From contig JADIML010000051.1 in NCBI GenBank assembly GCA_017694765.1, positions 1-6,302 of the forward strand: a stretch of 6,302 nucleotides of DNA. Direction: 5' to 3'. Position numbers and translations under genes: made by a program. Position 1 is the first letter of the stretch. Every line of letters begins with the position of its first letter. This stretch comes from Candidatus Scybalomonas excrementavium. Its GTDB lineage: Bacteria; Bacillota; Clostridia; Lachnospirales; Lachnospiraceae. Below, in pieces: positions 5,146 to 6,302 of the stretch. The notes under the pieces were generated by a model. That model was not told the origin of the DNA. It ran no database searches and saw only the letters and a program-made list of their open reading frames with translations.

Positions 5146-6252
5146 TTATGAATTATTTTTTGTATCCGTTTCTTCTGTTGTATGTTCTATAGAAGAATTT
5201 TTATCCTTATTTTCTTCGTTTTCTACTGATGTATTACTTTCTTCTGTTGTATGCGTCGTTGTAGATTCAACTTCTGAAATTGTTGGATGATTTGCAAATG
5301 CAATGGTATTCCAAAGTTCCTCATCCACTTTTACTTCTGCCTCTTCCACCCATTTTTCACTTACTGTATTATAGTATTCCATTTGCTTCTCAGTTAATAT
5401 ATCTTCTTTTGCAGCTTTGGTAGCTTTTTTATCGTTATATGCCATACATTGAATCACATAATATCCATATTCTGTTTCGATTGGCTCTGTAATCTCATTT
5501 TTCTTTAACTTCATAGAGGCTTCTAAAATTTCAGCAGGAATATTCTCATTATTTGCTCCATAAGTTGCTTCCTTTACTTCTAATTTTACCTTATTTGCTG
5601 CCTGTGCTAAACTATTGATTTTCTTTGCCCCACTCACTAACTTCTGCGCTTTATTTTTTGCATTAGCTTTTTGTGAATCTGAATCTGTAGAATCAAACGA
5701 AAACACTACATAGTTTGCTTTCATTTGTCTTGCTTCTTCATCGGTTACTGTAACATCTGCTTCCTTTGCTACAGCTGAAGCTACCTTTTGTATCATAACG
5801 GTTTCTTCTAAATAGTTTTCTACTTTTTCTTGTTCTGGCTTTGTTAACTCTTTAAATTCATCTGTTATCTGTTCTAAAAAAGTATCTACTTGTCCAGAAA
5901 TCGCCTTTTTCTCTTCGTCTGTCACTGTAATGTCATAATCCTTTGCATGATTTAAAACTACAAGATTTCTTTTTAATCCTTCTAATACTGTATTTTTTAC
6001 TGAAGTTTCAAATGTTTCATTCTGTTCTAATGTCTCTATCCATACATCTAATCCATATGTATTTTCATATTGAGTCTGTAATAGACGTGCCTGAAAATTC
6101 GCATCCCAAAAGGATAGACTACTTTCATCTATGGTTACTACTGCATCTTCTCCATACTTCTCTAAATCAAATGCTTTCTTTCCACATCCTACTAACATTC
6201 CTATACTTAACGTTACTGTCATAAACATTGTAGCTAGTTTCTTTCCATTCAT
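5146..6252 (-). CDS. PrsA/parvulin-like peptidyl-prolyl isomerase-family lipoprotein
   Basis: A 368-aa lipoprotein expected to act outside the membrane as a folding factor for secreted proteins. The signal peptide is MNGKK plus a hydrophobic segment (6-21) and lipobox LVGC with Cys23. Residues about 45-165 are helical and charged, like the SurA/PrsA N-terminal chaperone domain. About 177-270 aligns with the PPIC (parvulin) domain, including PIETEYGYYVIQC (257-269) where the family has a xEYGYHII-type motif. The two usual parvulin histidines appear replaced by tyrosine (Tyr181 in KANYVVF, Tyr265), so isomerase activity is doubtful. The C-terminal tail from about 325 is Ser/Thr/Glu/Asn-rich and disordered, with the HTTEE segment repeated. 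AAGGAGG (6263-6269) lies 10 nt before the ATG. The gene ends at the shared convergent terminator. The family assignment is firm at fold level; the name prsA is not certain. Confidence 0.85.
   Translation of the reverse strand: MNGKKLATMFMTVTLSIGMLVGCGKKAFDLEKYGEDAVVTIDESSLSFWDANFQARLLQTQYENTYGLDVWIETLEQNETFETSVKNTVLEGLKRNLVVLNHAKDYDITVTDEEKKAISGQVDTFLEQITDEFKELTKPEQEKVENYLEETVMIQKVASAVAKEADVTVTDEEARQMKANYVVFSFDSTDSDSQKANAKNKAQKLVSGAKKINSLAQAANKVKLEVKEATYGANNENIPAEILEASMKLKKNEITEPIETEYGYYVIQCMAYNDKKATKAAKEDILTEKQMEYYNTVSEKWVEEAEVKVDEELWNTIAFANHPTISEVESTTTHTTEESNTSVENEENKDKNSSIEHTTEETDTKNNS
5169..5253. repeat. 16-bp direct repeat in the PrsA-like tail
   Basis: TTTCTTCTGTTGTATG occurs exactly at 5169-5184 and again at 5238-5253 (plus-strand reading). 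Both copies are in the same frame and encode the HTTEE segments of the low-complexity C-terminal tail. This suggests growth of the tail by slippage or local duplication. Confidence 0.75.
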
Positions 6253-6262
6253 GTTTTGGAAA

Positions 6263-6299
6263 CCTCCTTATTTTGCACTTATCAATTTTGCTTACTATA
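6263..6299 (-). promoter_or_regulatory. Ribosome binding site and possible -10 box of the PrsA-like gene
   Basis: AAGGAGG at 6263-6269 is a strong Shine-Dalgarno sequence for the ATG at 6252. Farther upstream TATAGT (6294-6299) could be a -10 box with transcription starting near 6287, but its -35 box would lie beyond the window edge and cannot be checked. Confidence 0.45.
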
Positions 6300-6302
6300 T
6301 AC

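Noticed and set aside
5943..6224. 93-codon rightward open frame rich in Leu, His and Phe
   Set aside because: It is antisense to the PrsA-like gene; the composition reflects the complement of a Lys/Glu-rich coding strand.

Overview
The window looks like ordinary chromosome from an AT-rich, low-GC Gram-positive anaerobe of the class Clostridia, most likely near Lachnospiraceae. This rests on the overall base composition, strong AGGAGG-type ribosome binding sites, sigma-A-like promoters, T-tract hairpin terminators, two lipoproteins with Gram-positive-style lipoboxes, and the flavour of the protein sequences. The organism assignment is an inference; no rRNA or other marker gene is present.

Layout from left to right. 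Positions 1-110 hold a leftward promoter and the start of an untranslated leader whose gene lies outside the window. A hairpin terminator (141-170) then ends a leftward citrate synthase gene (198 to about 1562), which has its own promoter at 1608-1636. Upstream of it is a small leftward gene (1759-2106) for a membrane-anchored DUF3006-like protein. A strong hairpin (2180-2210) separates this from a leftward two-gene operon: a beta-hydroxyacid dehydrogenase-family oxidoreductase (2909-3772) followed by sfsA (2217-2909), with stop and start codons overlapping as TAATG. A 243-bp divergent promoter region (3773-4015) separates that operon from the only rightward gene, an NMT1/THI5-like ABC transporter substrate-binding lipoprotein (4016-5020). 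It converges on a leftward parvulin/PrsA-like lipoprotein gene (5146-6252), and the two share a nested-hairpin bidirectional terminator (5061-5120).

The genes do not form one pathway. They are a set of short, independently promoted units: central carbon metabolism (citrate synthase), a putative nuclease/regulator with an oxidoreductase, a lone transport receptor, and an extracytoplasmic folding factor. No mobile element, CRISPR array, tRNA, rRNA or defence system is visible, and I found no convincing new biological system.

The points most worth a second look are the PrsA-like protein, which lacks both parvulin histidines; the substrate-binding protein without adjacent permease or ATPase genes; the two gene starts that must be moved downstream (citrate synthase and the DUF3006 gene); and the cut-off leader at the left edge.
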